DNA of 64,000 bases from Symbiodinium natans (Eukaryota; Sar; Dinophyceae; Suessiales; Symbiodiniaceae): NCBI GenBank assembly GCA_905221605.1, contig CAJNDS010002470.1, positions 1-64,000 of the forward strand, given 5' to 3'. Position 1 is the first letter of the stretch, and each line of letters begins with the position of its first letter. This document shows, in pieces, positions 17,889 through 32,500 of the stretch. The translations under genes were made by a program, and so were the position numbers. The notes below the pieces were generated by a model. That model saw nothing but the letters and a program-made list of their open reading frames with translations. It was not told where the DNA came from and did no database searches.

Positions 17889-20800
17889 GCGCCTTGTGGC
17901 TGGTGTAGGGTTCAGCTAGGGGGCTAGGGTTTGCAGGGTCTCTGGACCCTAAACCCTAAACCCCAAACCCACGACCCTAAACCCCAAGCCCCAAACCTTC
18001 GACCCCCCCAACCAGCCCCCGAGGCCGCGGCTCGGACCTTCAGGGATTACGGGTGACTCTATCTAAGGGACTAAGTTCGTCAAGGGCCAGCAGATCTGAG
18101 AAAAAATTTCATCGGGAGATTTAACTCGAGATCTGAATGCAGTATTCAGGCCAAGAGACGTGGACATTTAATTCAAAAACATGGTTCACAGAATTAAGAG
18201 GTTTATCTAATGGGTTTGGACATTTTATTTCGGAAGTGTTCATCTAAGAGGTTTGGTAGTTGAGCCAAAGAGGTTGGGAAGTCTGAACCCTAAACCCCAA
18301 ACCCAACACCGTAAAACCCTCAAACCCTGCACCCTAAACTGTCTTGACTTAAACTCTCTTCTGCCGACGGCGCGAGGAAAGTCCTCGATGGGGAGATGTC
18401 AATCCACACCAACGACACCCCGGCGCCTCGCGCAATGTTCCAGTCGTTTAGTGCTTTAGGGCTTCGTGGTGTCAGAGCTTTTGGGCTTCAAAGAACCCGA
18501 AACCCTAAACCCTAAACCCTGAACCCCTAAACTCTAGACCCTAAACTTTGAGGGTTGGACGGTTTCATTGACTGAGGTTTAGAGTTTGAGGCTTTCAGGG
18601 GCGTTTCGGTATGTGGTTAACATCTGTTACAGAGACCCGGGACTTCGGGGTTTAGGGTTTAACCCTAAACCCTGAACCTAAGGGTTTAGGGTTTCGCCCT
18701 AAATCCTAAACCCTAGTGCGCATACCTCCGGCCTGGTCCCCAAGGTCCCCCCCTGGCTAAGCCCTAAAGCCTGGGTGTAGGGTTCAGGGTTTAGGGTTTA
18801 AGGGGATCAAAGTTCCAGCGCTCTAAGGACCTAGAAGCCTAGAACCGTAGAACCCTAAGCCCGAAACTTCCAAAACCTTAAGACCCTAACCCAAAACCCC
18901 TAAAACCCCTCAAGCCCCTAAAGGCCCCAGCCTGAAGCCCTAAACCCTAAGACCCTAAAACCCCTAGACCGCCAAAACGCCAGGTACCCTGAGACCCTAA
19001 ACCCTAAACCCTAAACCCTAAACCCTAAACCCTAAACCCTAAACCCTAAACCCTAAACCCTAAACCCTAAACCCTAAACCCTAAACCACCAGGTCCAGCT
19101 GCCCTTGAACCAGCGCGTTGCACTGCTGCAGCAGAAGTTCCTGGACAGCACTGGGAGGTTCCTGGTTCAGGGCTTAGGGTTTAGGGTTTGGGGGGTTTAG
19201 GGCTTAGGGTTTGGGGGCTTTGAGGTTTAGAGTTTAGGGTTTAGGGTTTGGGGGTTGAGGGTTTAGGCGTTTCCGGGGGTTTAGACGTAGGGCCGGGGGT
19301 TGTTAGGGTTAGAGTGTTTGGGGAGCCCTTGGGCGGGAAATGTTTCGGTTCCTGGGGCTTGGGTGAGTACATGTCGAGGGTGTGAGGCTACCGAAACCCC
19401 TGAACCTTAACCTGCTGCATCCCCAGAAGCCCTAAACCCGAAACCTTCTTACGCCCTGAAACCCACCCTAAACCCTCCTTTATCCTAAACCCCAAAACCC
19501 TAAACCCGAAACCCTAAACCCTAAACCCTCCCAAGCAAAAGTCCCCCTCCCTCCAGGCATCCCAAACTCTCCCGCGCCGACGCCGTCAAGATGCTCATCA
19601 ACAAGGTGGCTGAGAACAGAGCTGCAGTTCGGTGTCCCATGTGATACCCAGCCTAGTCGGCCAAAGCCCTAGGCCCCAAAGCTCTAACACCCCAAAGCTC
19701 AAACTCGAAGCCCTAAGACCCTAAACCCTAAACCCAAAACCCTAAACCCTCAACTCCTAAAGCCCAAAAAACCGCCCAAACCCAAGAACCCAAACCCGAA
19801 GCCCTCAAAGCACCCACATCCCTGGCAGGGCTGCGGTGCGGCGCCACCCCTGTCGGAGGCGGAAAGGGGTTTGGGTTTAGGGTTTAGGGTTTAGGGTTTA
19901 GGGTTTAGTTTAGGGTTTAGGGTTTAAAGAAGGTTTCTGGTTATCGGTTTAGGGTTTAGGGTTTAGGTGAGGGTTTAGGGCGTAGGGTTTAGGGGTTGAG
20001 AAGGCTGGTCGTTTCTTCATGGTGCTGAAGGGCAGGGTGCGGGGGGGGTGGGTTCAGGGCCTAGGGTTTAGTGGCTACCATTCTCTGGTCAGGGTTTAGG
20101 GTTTAGGCTTTCGGATTTAGGGTTTAGGATGCCTGATAGAACACGGGGTGCTATCTATGTAGGATATCCGATAAAGGCCCAGAAGTCAGATTGCGTGGCA
20201 TGGAGGAGGGACTACGAAAGCGTCGAGAGTGCTGTCCAGGTGACCAACATAACCAACAACGTTCCGGAAAAGAATGTAGAGGACGACCGTGCAGAGCGCA
20301 TGTTGTTGGCTTGGAGAGCTTTGTGTCCCTAAACCCTAAACCCTAAACCCTAAACCCTAAACCAACCCTATGCCCTAAACCCTAAACACGGGGAAGAAGA
20401 ACATAGAATTTCGCGGGGTAGAAATGACCAGGACACTGGCTGCGACCTTTTGGGCTGCACGTCCCTTTTTCTAGGAGTTAGGTTCCCTTATCAGCCTCTT
20501 TAAACCAAAAAGGGCACCCTTTTTTCTTCCCAGGTTACTCTTGGGTCTGGGCTTTCCCCACAAGACCTTTTGGGCTTTCATCAGACGTCTTGGTCCGAAC
20601 TTTCACGACACCTTGACCTTTCGGGGCAGACCGATAGAAAGACTAAGGGAAGACTCTTGGGAGGCATAAGAAGTCGATGAGAAAGCAGCAGGATTTACAC
20701 AGTTACACAGCTTCAGCAAGACTTTCTGCAAGATAATTGAAAATCTGCTGCGGTCCTACAGATATTGGAGAGATGTTTTACATGTGGATTCCAAGACTTG

Positions 20801-23800
20801 GAGGCCACACAGGCTGCTGAGACTTTACGTGCCGCCGGAAGCGTAGGCAGCTTAGGTGCAAGCTGCTTTAATTTGAGCTCGGAGATGGGAAAAGAAGCTC
20901 GCCCTTTCGCGCAAGCTCTGTTTTGCTTCCGAAGCCACGCACGCGGAGCGTACAAAAAGAGTTTATTTGACTTCGAACATCCCCACCCTCTCTTGGTAGA
21001 GATACACTGGGGACAGCAACACTCTGGGGCTGAGCATTCTGGGGACAATCTGGGGACACTCTAGAGTTGGGCACTCCAGGAACACTTTGGGGTTGGGCAC
21101 TCCAGGGATGAGCGAGGAGTAGACCGGGCGAGGAGAAGAGTTCCGGGCGAGGAGAAGAGTTGAGTTTAAAATCTAACAACCCCACACCGGGGAACAAAGA
21201 GCCAACATAGCATGGAATTAAACCCTCAACCTCAAACCCCATACCCCAAGCCCTAAACCCTAAATTCCAAACCCTACAAACCCTACAAACCCTACAAACC
21301 CTACAAACCCTACAAACCCCACAAACCCCACAAACCCCACAAACCCCACAAACCCCACAAACCCCACAAACCCCACAAACCCCACAAACCCTACAAACCC
21401 CACAAACCCCACAAACCCCACACCCCTAAACCCCCCTCCCCCCCCCCCCCGCGCGGGCACCAGGAGGAGGCCGTGAAGGCACCTTACGAGGCTCCCGAGG
21501 CCACCAGCTTCGCAGCCTCTGCGCCCTCGGCCGCCTTTCTTTTTTTGGTTTTAACTTTCGTTTTCATTTTTGTTTTTGTACTTGTTCTTTTTGTATTTGT
21601 GTTTATTTTGTTTTGCTTTGTGTGTTGTAGGTGCGTTGCTGTTTAAAGCTTCTTCTTTTTGAGGCTTCCCGTGTATTTCAGCCTGCTGCAAGTAGGGTTG
21701 CGACTGGCTGTAATCCAGGGTCTAGTTGCAGGGCTTTAGTTTCTTGGTTTTCTCGGGGTCTAGCTTTCAAGTGTTCGTGTGGATAGGTTCTTGTGTTTAG
21801 TCTAAGTTTTTTAAGGTTCTTTCAGGTTTGGACTTTTAGGCGCTGCTTCCTACTAACCGTAAAACGCAAGCCCTAAACCCTTAAGCCCTGGGCTTACTTT
21901 GGGCGTTTCAGGGTTTTATTGGGGCTAGGGGTTGGGTTGGGATCGCTTAGTTAGGATTACTCGCTTCAGGCTCACTTGAGGGTTCATGGGCACGTACAGG
22001 TTTAAGGTTTAGGGTTTAGGGTTTCGGGCTTCCGGTGCCCGAAAATTCCAACCTGATTTGTAATGCCCATGAAGCTCCTAGCAGGCTTGAAAGGTGTTCG
22101 GGTTCAGAGTCTTTTTTGGTCTGTGTGGTTTAGGGCTGGGAGTCGGTCTGGAATGGGTTTCTTGGAACCCGAAAACCGAAACCCGAAACCCTAAACCCTA
22201 AACCCTAAACCCTGAACCCTAAACCCTAAACCCTAAACCCCAAGCCCTAAACCCTAAACCCTAAAGCCTAAACCCTAAACCCTAAACCAAAAACCCTAAA
22301 CCCTAAACCGAAACCCGAAACCCGAAACCCGAAACCCGAAACCCGAAACCCTAAACCCTAAACCTTAAGCCCTAAATCCTAACCCTAAACCCTAAAGCCC
22401 CCGACCCGCCAAGGTGCTCAACGTGACGCCGGGGGAGTCTGGCTCAGTGATGACGATGTTCCTTGGCGCGCAAAAGAGGGCCCTAAATAAGGGTTTAGGG
22501 CTTAGGGTTTAGGGTTTAGGGTATCCTATACCTTAAGCCTTAAGCCCTAAGCCCTAAACCCTACTGTACCAAACATACCTTCATCCCTACATCATCAATG
22601 CTCCCAAAAAACCTCCGCCTCACAACAGTCCCCTCTCCAGAAACCCCCTCAAGGGTTGAGGGGGTTGAGGGGGGATTTGGGGTGGAAGGACCTTAGGCTT
22701 CAGTTCTGGCAGCCGAGACCCGCGACCTTCTGGACCTACGAAAGTTAGGGTTTAGTTTGTAGGGTTTTGGTTTCAAGGGCTATATTTAGGTTTAGGTCAC
22801 AACTTTTTGTGTTTTTCCATTGTCCCCATTGGCTAATGGGCCCTAGTAAACCCCAAACCCTATGCTCCGTTGCTTTGAAGATTCAGATGCCTTGGGGTTT
22901 CGGGGTCCTGCACTTCAGGTCCTCGGACACACCCCAAACTATGGGAGTATGTTGAGCCTATGTGAGTGTTGCAGGGCTTCGGGCTAATCGCCGAAGCCCA
23001 GAAGACCATATCAATCAGCAGTTCTTGTTTACCCAACCCCTAAACCCTAAATCCCTAAACTCTAGAACCCAAAACCCCTCAATGCTAAATCCCTAAACCG
23101 CTAGAACCTTAGACCCCAAACCCCTCAACCCTCAACCCTGAAGCCCGAAAGCCTTGAAGCCCTCAACCCTACACCCCGAAGCCCTAAGCCCTGAACCCTG
23201 AACCCCAAACTCCTAAGCCCTCAACTCCCTAAATCATCAACTCTGCCCTAAACCCTAAACCCTAAACCCTAAACCCTAAACCCTAAACCCTAAACCCTAA
23301 ACCCCAAACCCTAAACCCTAAACCCTAAACCCTGAACCCCAAACCCTCAACCCCGTGACCCCTAAGGTCTCCGGGAATCGGCATCCGGTACCTCGGCTGA
23401 AGGAAGGTTTCAGGCTTCTCTTGGTTCATGTTGAGCTAGGTTTGGGGTCAGGGTTTAGGGTTTAGGGCGAGGATTAGGGTGTAGGATTTAGGGTTTAGGG
23501 TTTAAGGTTTAAGAGCTTGGTCAAGCAGTTTCTCGTTTGGGCTCGTCGTTTAGAACATCGAAAAATACCCACCCACCCGGAGTTCCCATAACATAAGAAA
23601 TACAAAGTTTCTTCTGATTATTAGGATGGCTCAACAACAAAACTAATGGGGTTCGCAAGGGTTTAGGGTCTCAAGGGTTTTGCGTCTCAAGGGTTGAGGG
23701 ACTCAAGGGCTTAGGGTCTCAAGGGTTTAGGGTCTCAAGGGAAGCTGTGCTGCGTCTGACTACCATCTTTGAACCTGTCCTGAAAGCTTCAACCAACATA

Positions 23801-26800
23801 CCCTAAAGGCCCCAAAGGCCCCAAAGGCCCCAAAGGCCCCAAAGGCCCCCAAAGGCCGCCAAAGGCCCCCCAAAGGCCGCCAAAGGCCCCCAAAGGCCGC
23901 CATTGGCCCCAGGGTTTAGGGTTTAGGGTTTAGGGTTTAAGGTTTGGGGTTGAGGCCCCACCAAACTAAGAGATTCCAGTTGTCGCAGGAAGTGGTCCTT
24001 CGCTGGGGTCTTCGACCAGACGCTTATCTGCGGACAGGACCTGGCTTGGAGGGGTGTTGATCCTCCCTCCTAATCTTGACATCCTCTTAGAATCATGGAC
24101 TTACTTCTTTCTTTCTTTCTCTCTCTCTCTCTCTCGCTGTCTCTCTGAATATATATGGAAAGATGCACACACGCACACACACACACACACACTTTCTATC
24201 TTCCCGTCTATATGTAAATGTATGTCTTTGTATGTATATGTATGTATACGTGTGCTTGTATATGTATGTCTAGGTATGTATATGTATGTGAATGAAGCCG
24301 TGAAACCCGAGCCGAGGGCTTCGTCGCAGCGCGACATCTACGGTCGTTGCGGGCTGCGCTCGGCTGTGGGGCTCCTTTTTTGACATCTGCTGTTTAGGGC
24401 TTTTTGGGGCATTTAGGGGTTTTAAGGCCCTTGTGTGTGCCTGGGTGTAGGGCCTTTTGGGTCTTTTTTGGGTTTTTAGGGGGTTGAGGGTTTGTATCTG
24501 GAAGGGTGTTTAGGGTTTAGGGATGTGAGGTTCAAGGCTAAGCCCTAAAACACCAAGCGCCTGGGCCGGTGCCAAGGCTGGTGAATGGCCAATCTGGTGC
24601 CCTCATCGCTACTGGGCTGAGAATGTAGCTTTCAGGATTTGAAACTTGGGGGGGATTAGGGTCTGGGGTTCAGCATCTCAAGTTCAAGCATTCACTAGTA
24701 AAGCTCCTTACTCCGGTATCGAATATCGACCCACTCACCCATTGGAACCCGAAAGCTCGGGGCCCGCTTTCGTTTGTCCCAGGGGGCCCGGGACACCCTA
24801 CAGTGGTTCGGGACATTTGTCTCGGGGATCGGGGACAACTCGTCCCGGTTGCACTTTCAGGAGGCTTCCATATGGGGGTGGTCGTGACGACCTGGGCTTG
24901 GGGTGTAGGGTTCAGGGTTTAGGGTTAGGGGTCTAGGGTTTAGGGTTAGGGGTGTAGGAGTTAGGGGTTTAGGGTTTTGGGTTGAGGGGAAAGTGCGAAG
25001 ACCTCGCCACTCCCCATGATCATGCACTCAATTTTGGGTCATAGTCCTTTCTTTGGGTGCAGTTTCATAGACACCCCCTAAAGGCACTAGAAGTGACAAC
25101 GCTGCCCATCAGTCTGATGAGAACTTCTTGGCTTCAGTTAGGGCTTAGGGGTGGGGCGGGCGGGAGGTTGAGCTTGTCAGAAAAGCGTAAACTTGACCCT
25201 AAACCCCCCAATACCAATTGCAGTATACCCTACTGCTTGTCCCCGAAGCCCAGGCCCTAAATCTTAAACAACCCAAAGCCATGAGACCCTTGACCCTAGG
25301 GCAAAACCCACCACAAGCTGAACCCCAAACCTTGGAATCCCTGAAGCCCTAAACCCTAAACCTAGACCCTAAACCATAAACCCTAAACCCTAAGCCCTAA
25401 CCTAAAACCCGAAGCCCTTTAACCCAGGTCTATGGTCAGACGGGAAGTGGGAAGACCCACACCATGTTCGGAGGCCTCGCGTGTTTGTTTTTGGAGGTTT
25501 AGGGTTTGGGGTTGAGGGTTTAAGGTTTAGGGTTTGGGGTTCAGGGTTTAGGGTACCCTAAATCCAAACCCCAGACCGTGCTCCTGCAGGTGCGCCAGGC
25601 TGAATTTACGGGCTGGTTCATGGGTAACTAGAAGTAGGGTAGCAGGTAATCATAAGCAAGGTTTGAACCGTCGTTACACTACCTCAAAACTTACTTACAA
25701 CCCACGAACCTCACGGGCTGTTGATTGCTACTAAGGGGGATAGGACTATGTAAGCCCTAAACAAACCCTAAACCCCCCCGCGGCCTCGCCGGGGCCTCCC
25801 ATCCCGGGCGGCCTCTCCGTAAGGGCCTCCCATAAGGGGCCTCACGTTTGGCGGCTTTCCCAAGAGGCATCTCCAGCCTCTTTTTCTACTTCCGGCCAAG
25901 CCTGCGGAGTTGCTTGATCTGAACCTCGCGGGCGGAGGAGGCGAGGGTCCAACAAGGGATCGCAAAGGCGCGCTGCTGGACATTTCAACGTAGTCCTCTG
26001 CACGTGCCTCATAAGGAGCCCCCTCGTCGCCGGAGGGGCCTGGGCGCGCACACGATATCAAGCCCCGCCCCAGGTTGAGATGTTGGTGGGTGGGTTGGGA
26101 GAGCGCGCGACCCTGGGCGCATACCACAACACACGCGCCGCGTGGTGGTCCTAAACCCTAAACCCTAAACCCTAAACCCTGAACCCTGAACCCTAAACCC
26201 TAAACCCTAAGCCCTAAACCCTAAACCCTAAACCTCCCAAGGCCCTCTTTTTTTGCCAGGTGCCGACTCCTCGGATGGACTGGTCAGCGCCATTGCCGAG
26301 GCGCGGGGGGGTTTTCCGCAGGTCTTTTTTGGGGGGGCTTTGGAGGGTTGCTATAGAGCTCTTTTTTGAGGTGTTTTTTGAGGGCTTTTGAGGTTTTAGG
26401 AGGTGTTTTTTTTTTGAGGTGTTTTGAAGGGTTTTGAGGTTTTTTGAGGTTTTTTTTGAGGGGTTGTGAGGGTGGTTTTGAGGTGTTTCGAGGCTGTTTT
26501 TTGGAGAGGTTCTTGAGGGTTTCTTTAGGTCTTTTTGCTTGTTCGGATTTTTCTGGTCTCAGCGTCTAGGGTTGTATGTTTCAAAGTTTCTTCACAATCC
26601 CTTGTTTTGCTGGTGGGCTTGGCTCTTGGTGGCTTAGAGTTTAGGAGGAGGGACGCCTACAGCTAGGACTGTCTAAGAGTTCCTTGAGGTTTCGGGTTCA
26701 GGTTTGTTTGGGTTTCCTCCCCAAAACCTGCACCAAGCGGAGAGGACGTTCTGGCTGCAGTGGATGCCCGCAGGTGTCGCGGAAAAGCTCGGAGGGTACG

Positions 26801-27703
26801 GTTTCGGGTTGCAGACCGAGATTCAGGCAGATTTGGATGTTCCCCCCTGTACTAGTCCTTGACAGGGATTACAATCTCTATGAAGGACTGTTAGTATAAG
26901 GGGGAACATCCCAAGATTCAGACGTGAAGGGTTTCGACTTTTAGTGTCGCCCACATTTGCAGCTCAAGGTTGATGTTCCAAGCCCAACGTGATGCTACCC
27001 TGCAACCTAAACCCTAAACCCTAAACCCCCTAAACCCTAAACCCCCTAAACCCTAAACCCTAAACCCCCCAAACCCTAAACCCCCTAGACCCTAAACCCT
27101 GCAACCTAGAAACCCTGAACACCAAGTCCTCAACCCTTTGCCGGGAACCCTGAAGGCCCGCACGTCTCTTAAAAGCCAGCCACCCGTCAGTGCACAACAG
27201 GATGAAGCTTCACCCCCGTGTGGCACGTGTCCAGGGGGCACACGCAATATTCGGCCCGCCCCCCCAACCCCTTCCCCCCCAATGACAAGAGAGTCCGGAA
27301 GCAGCATCTAAGAAAGTAGGAATGGCAGTGCCCATTCGCAACGCAGGACCATCACTAGACAAAGGGATGTGGACTGCTTAAACAAGCATCTTTCAGAGAC
27401 AAGAAGGGCTGGTGTTGTAACCTTCGGCTGTGAACCTAAACCCTTAGCCCTAAACCAAACCCTAAACCCTACCCCTAAGCCTTCAGTTAAACATGGGGCA
27501 CTTGGACTTTCTCGCGATCCGAGCTGAGCCGGTTCGACTGGTTGAGATCTTTGGCCGTCCAAGAAATGCTGATTTCCAGCTGCTTATAAGTCAGTTGAAC
27601 CTTCTTGGTATCATCATCATCATCACCACCATCATCATTATCATCATCATCATGTTCATTTTCATCATCTGCATCATCTTCATCATCTTCACCATCTTCA
27701 TCG

Positions 27704-27746
<43 letters not shown>

Positions 27747-29483
27747 GCTCATCATCATCCTCGTCCTCGTCCTCGTCCTCCTCGTCGTCGTCATCATCAT
27801 CATCATCATCATCATCTCTAGCATTCTGAGTTGTCGGGTTAGGATTTAAGGTTCACCCTAAACCCTAGGTCCCGAAACAAACTAATTTCTGCAGAGAAAG
27901 CACATGGGGTTTACGGAGATAGGGGACCCTAACATAGGATTCCCCTAATTTCGAAGGCTGACAGAATTCAAGGTTCACCTTAACCCCTAGATCGATTCCT
28001 GCAAAAGAAAGCAAACGGGGTTAACAAACCTTAAGCCCTAATCCCGAAACCCTAAACCCTAATCTCGGAAACCCTAATTTCGGAAACCCCCAAATGCCTC
28101 GCCAGGAAGGCAGGGTTTGAGGTGGAGCTGGGCGCCAGCTACGTCGAAGTGCTTCTCGGCGGATCTTTTTTTGGCCCGCCAGGCAGCTGTAAGATCTCGA
28201 AAAAGCTCTAAGCCCTAAACCCTAAACCCTGAACCCTAAACCCTCAACCCTAAACCCCCCCTAAAGTTTCGGGGCCCAAAATGCCCTCTGGGGATCACAC
28301 GCCGCATGGAGGCAAGCCACAAACCGCCTCAGTGTTAAAGGCTTAAATGTCTAGTTTTCAGGGGTCTCGGTTTTAGGGTCTTGCGACTGAGGGTTTTTAT
28401 GGTGAAGGGTACCCTGAACCCTAAACCCTAAACCCTAAACCCTAAAAACCCTAAACCCTAAACCCTAAAAACCCTAAAAACCCTAAACCCTAAACCCTAA
28501 ACCCTAAACCCTAAACCCTAAACCCTAAACCCTAAACTCGAAACCCAGCTTCGGCAACGACATCACCAACCTGCTGGGCGGCGCTATTGGTGTGAACCGT
28601 GGCCAGAGCCAGCGCATGGGGCACAAGTGCTTCGGCCGCAGAGGTCCCTAAACCCTAAACCCTAAACCCTAAACCCTAAACCCTAAACCCTAAACCCTAA
28701 ACCCTAAACCCTAGGCCCTCAGCCCTAAACTCTAAACCCTACTGAACCCTCAACCCCTAAACTCTACACCCTATAAACCCTTAGACCCTTGTCTGGGATC
28801 ACAGGGTGTGCGCCACAGTCTGCACTCTAAACCTTTAAAGCCCTGAAGGCTTCATAACTCTGATAGTTCACTCGTGGGGGGTGCAGGGCTAAGGGTTTAT
28901 GATGATGCTTCGGATTGTAATTGCCACTTGCTCAAATTTTACTACTTACTACTTATGTATGCGTTTTAACTACCTTCGAATTTCTCCTTAGTATTGACTG
29001 GTAAAGTATTTATAGCTGTAATTCTGCTATTTCACAAATACAACATAGCAATCATTAACTCCTAGGCATGCATTGGTATTGGAAGCGACTACCTATTTTT
29101 CACTATTCGCTCCCTATTAGCTAATGCGAAATGCTAATTCCGAGTTGCACTTCTCATTGCCTACCACGAATCGCGAACAACTAGTTGCTACTTATGAGTG
29201 ACGAAAGATTAGTTCTAAACTACTAATGACTTTCTTGCCTATGAACTGCCGGCTTCTTGTGTCTTAAATTATGCACTGCAAAGCCTGGCCTGAACCCCAA
29301 AACCTCATAAACCCCAAACCCTACTTGGAGGTTCAAGGTTTTTAATTCGGGCAACTATGGTTATGACCAGTTGTGACCTCATGTAGGGTACTTATATCCC
29401 CTACTCATATCTAAGTACCCAGGAGCCTCTATGTAACTCCTCTCACCCTAAACCCCAAACCCTAAACCCTAAACCCTCTCTGT

Positions 29484-29524
<41 letters not shown>

Positions 29525-32500
29525 TTTAACCTTCGGGCGATTTCGGCCAAACTGCCCCCCAATGTTCGGGCGATTTCGGCCTATCTGACCCCAATGTTCG
29601 GGCGACTCCGGCCAATCTGACCCCAATGTTCGGGCGATTTCGGCCAGGCCGAAAAGCCACGAACATTGGGGCCCCCAATGTTCGGGCGATTTCGGCCAAT
29701 CTGACCCCAATGTTCGGGCGAGTTCGGCCAATCTGACCCCAATGCCCCGATTTTTCGGCCAGGCGGAAATCGCCCGAACATTGGGGGTCAGATTGGGCGG
29801 AATAGTGACCCTCTAGACCCTAAACCCTAAACCCTAAACCCCAAACCCCAAGCCCCAAACCGCACACCCTTCCTAAGGTACGTCTTGGAAGGCCGCTGTG
29901 AGGAGGCTGTGCCCGACAAGCAGAGTTTCGAGGAGCTTCGAGCAACCTTGTGCCAAGAGGGCCTCAGGGTTTAGGGGTTTAGGGGTTTAGGGTTTAGGGT
30001 TTAGGGGTGTAGGGGTTTAGGGTTTAGGGGTTCAGGGGTTTAGGGGTTTCGGGGTTCAGGAGTTTCGGGGTTTAGGGTTTTAGGGCTTTAGGGCTTTAGG
30101 GGTTTAGGGTTTAGGGAGAGTTTGGGGATGCAGGGTCTGCACAAATTGGTTTCAGGCTTGTTGTTTCGTGGTATCAGGTTATTTGGAACCCTAAACGCTA
30201 AAACCCTAAAGCCTAAACCCGAAACCCTAAACCCCTTAGCCCTAAACTCCCTCAATGCCCCAAACCCTAAACCCGAAACCCCTAAACCCTAAACCCTAAA
30301 CCCCAAACCCTAAACCCTAAACCCTAAACCCTAAACCCTAAACCCTGCTTATCAAGACCCCTGAACCTTGGGTTTGTCGCCAGGAGCTCCTGCGCCGCGG
30401 CAACGAGCGCAAGCGCAAAGCCAGCACTGCTCCCCGGCCGTGGTGAGCCTTTGGGGCTCGAAGGGGTTTTAGGGTTTGGGGTTTAGGGTTTTCGGGGCCT
30501 AAACCCCAAACCCTACACCCTGCACCCCGCACCTGCATATTTAGGGTTTAGGTTATAGGTTTTTTTTTTTTTAAAGTTTTTTTTTGGGGGGGGTTTTGGG
30601 GTTTTGGGGTTTTGGGGTTTTGGGGTTTTGGGGTTTTGGGGTTTTGGGGTTTTGGGGTTTTGGGGTTTTGGGGTTTTGGGGTTTTGGGGTTGGGCGGATG
30701 TTAGAACTTGTAACAGTTTTCACACATCATCCCCAGGTTAGGTCTAGGGTTTCTGGGCTTGTAGGGATTGGTGTTCTAGGATTTGTCCCTAAACCCTAAA
30801 CCCCTAAGCCTAAACCCCTAAACCCCTAAACCGCCAGCCCTAAACCCGAAACCCCGAAACCCGTCAATCCTAGACCTCAAAGACGAGTACGCCAACACCT
30901 CACAACCCCCCCTCCCCCCGCCCCAGACCCTAAAACCCTAAGCCCCAAAGCCGTACAAAAACCCGAAGTGCAGAGATGTGCCAAGCACCGTGTTCAGGAG
31001 ATGAACGAGCGGAGTACGCGCGCCCACACATTGGTGGCCCGACTGCAGCAAGGGAATCTGAGAGGGCATGTGTTCTTGTGCCAGTTTTGGGGGCCTGGTT
31101 TTTGGGGGATTGTTGAGCTGTTGAATGTTATGAAGCCATCTTGGCCCCTGCGGCTCTTGAACGAAACGCCTTTGACCCCCCCCAACCCGAAGCCGGGCGC
31201 CTCCAACAGTCGCATGCTTCGCGCGACGCCCGCCCGCGAACCTCTCTGCAGGCCTATGCCCTACCCAAGTCTGAAACCCGAAGCCTCAAACCCCAAGCTT
31301 CGAACTCGAGGCCTGCCCCAAACTCTAGGGTTTAGGGTTTAATTACGGCTTCGGGTTTAGGGTTTAGGGTTTAAGGTGTTGGGGGTGTAGGGGTCTACAG
31401 TATGGGTTTATGGTTTGGGGATGAGTCTAAACCCTAACCCTAAACCCTAAATCCCCAAACCCTAAACCCCAAACAACACTAACCCTAAACCCTAAACCCT
31501 AACCCTAAACCCTAAATCCCCAAACCCTTAAGACCCGAAAGCGCTAAGCCTCAGGTCATCCTCCGCCTCAGACAGCGGGCTCCGGGCACTTCGACCTACG
31601 TGGAGCCACGGCTTTTTTCATGGTTTAGGGCTTAGAGCTTATGGTGGTTTAGGGTTTAGGGTTGTTTAGGGTTTACGACTTTAGGAGTTTAGGAGGTTAG
31701 GGTTTAGGGTTTAGAGAATTTAGGGTGTCATGTGTTGGCTTGGTTTTTCACGACAAAAGTCTGTGCTCTGTCTAAGGGCAGTTGAGCATTTATGTGATAG
31801 GCTTTCTTCAAGTTAAAAACAAGCCCAGGGTTCAGGGCCAGGGCCTAGGGATCTCTAAGCCAGTGTCTTCTCGCATAAAATTCCGAAGCACTTCTTGGGT
31901 TTAGGGTTTGGCGATGATGTTCATCATGTTTACAATGGCCTGCCATGTTTTGAAGCATGTTGTTTGTCTTCGGGGTTCGGGATGTAGGCCTAGGTTTTCA
32001 GAATGTCGGCTTTGAGGCATATAGCCGAGAAGCAGAAGCCTCTTTGGCCTCAGAGGCGTAGGGTGTTGCGGTTTTAGGGTCCCTTTGCTCTAAGAGGGGG
32101 TACGCAGGGAAACGGCATGAAAGGTAAAGCCCTGGATCTTCCCGAGAGGAGTCTTTCCTCAGCTTGGCAGACTTGGGCGGTTCGGAGAAGGCGCGACATC
32201 GCAGCTGCCATAGGGTTTGGGGTTTAGGGTTTAGGGTTTCGGATGTTTTAGGGTTCAGGGTGTTGAGCATCATCTCTATGGCTCTTTTTGAGCTGCTTAG
32301 GTGTAGGGTTTAGGGTTTCGGGTTAGGGTTTACGGTTTAGGGTTTAGGGTCTAGGGTCTAGGGTCTAGGGTTTCTGAAACCCCTGACCTAAACCCCTAAC
32401 CCCAAGCCGTAGGTCCTTGTCCGTTTCCAGGTGAGCAAGAGTAAAGCCAACGAGAACGTCTGCTGCCCTGGTGGGGTGAACGTGGGCGACGAGGAGGCCT

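Larger units (their letters stand above)
26796..28105 (+). repeat. intron with foldback element and (ATC)n
   Basis: Foldback copy C 26832-26915, CCCTAAA 27003-27110, unique 27115-27430, ATC/CAT microsatellite 27608-27825, then degenerate C-rich repeat (28020-28090). Confidence 0.75.

Noticed and set aside
20129-20332. 67-codon ORF MPDRTRGAIYVGYP
   Set aside because: Intron-middle position, no recognised motif, no ORF continuity with neighbours.
20765-21064. 100-codon ORF in the unique stretch
   Set aside because: No ATG at its start, no recognisable domain, and comparable ORFs on the opposite strand.
21260-21460. Phe-Val-Gly repeat ORF on the minus strand
   Set aside because: Readout of the ACAAACCCC minisatellite.
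27493-27849. Poly-Ile, poly-Ser and poly-Met ORFs
   Set aside because: Produced by the ATC microsatellite.
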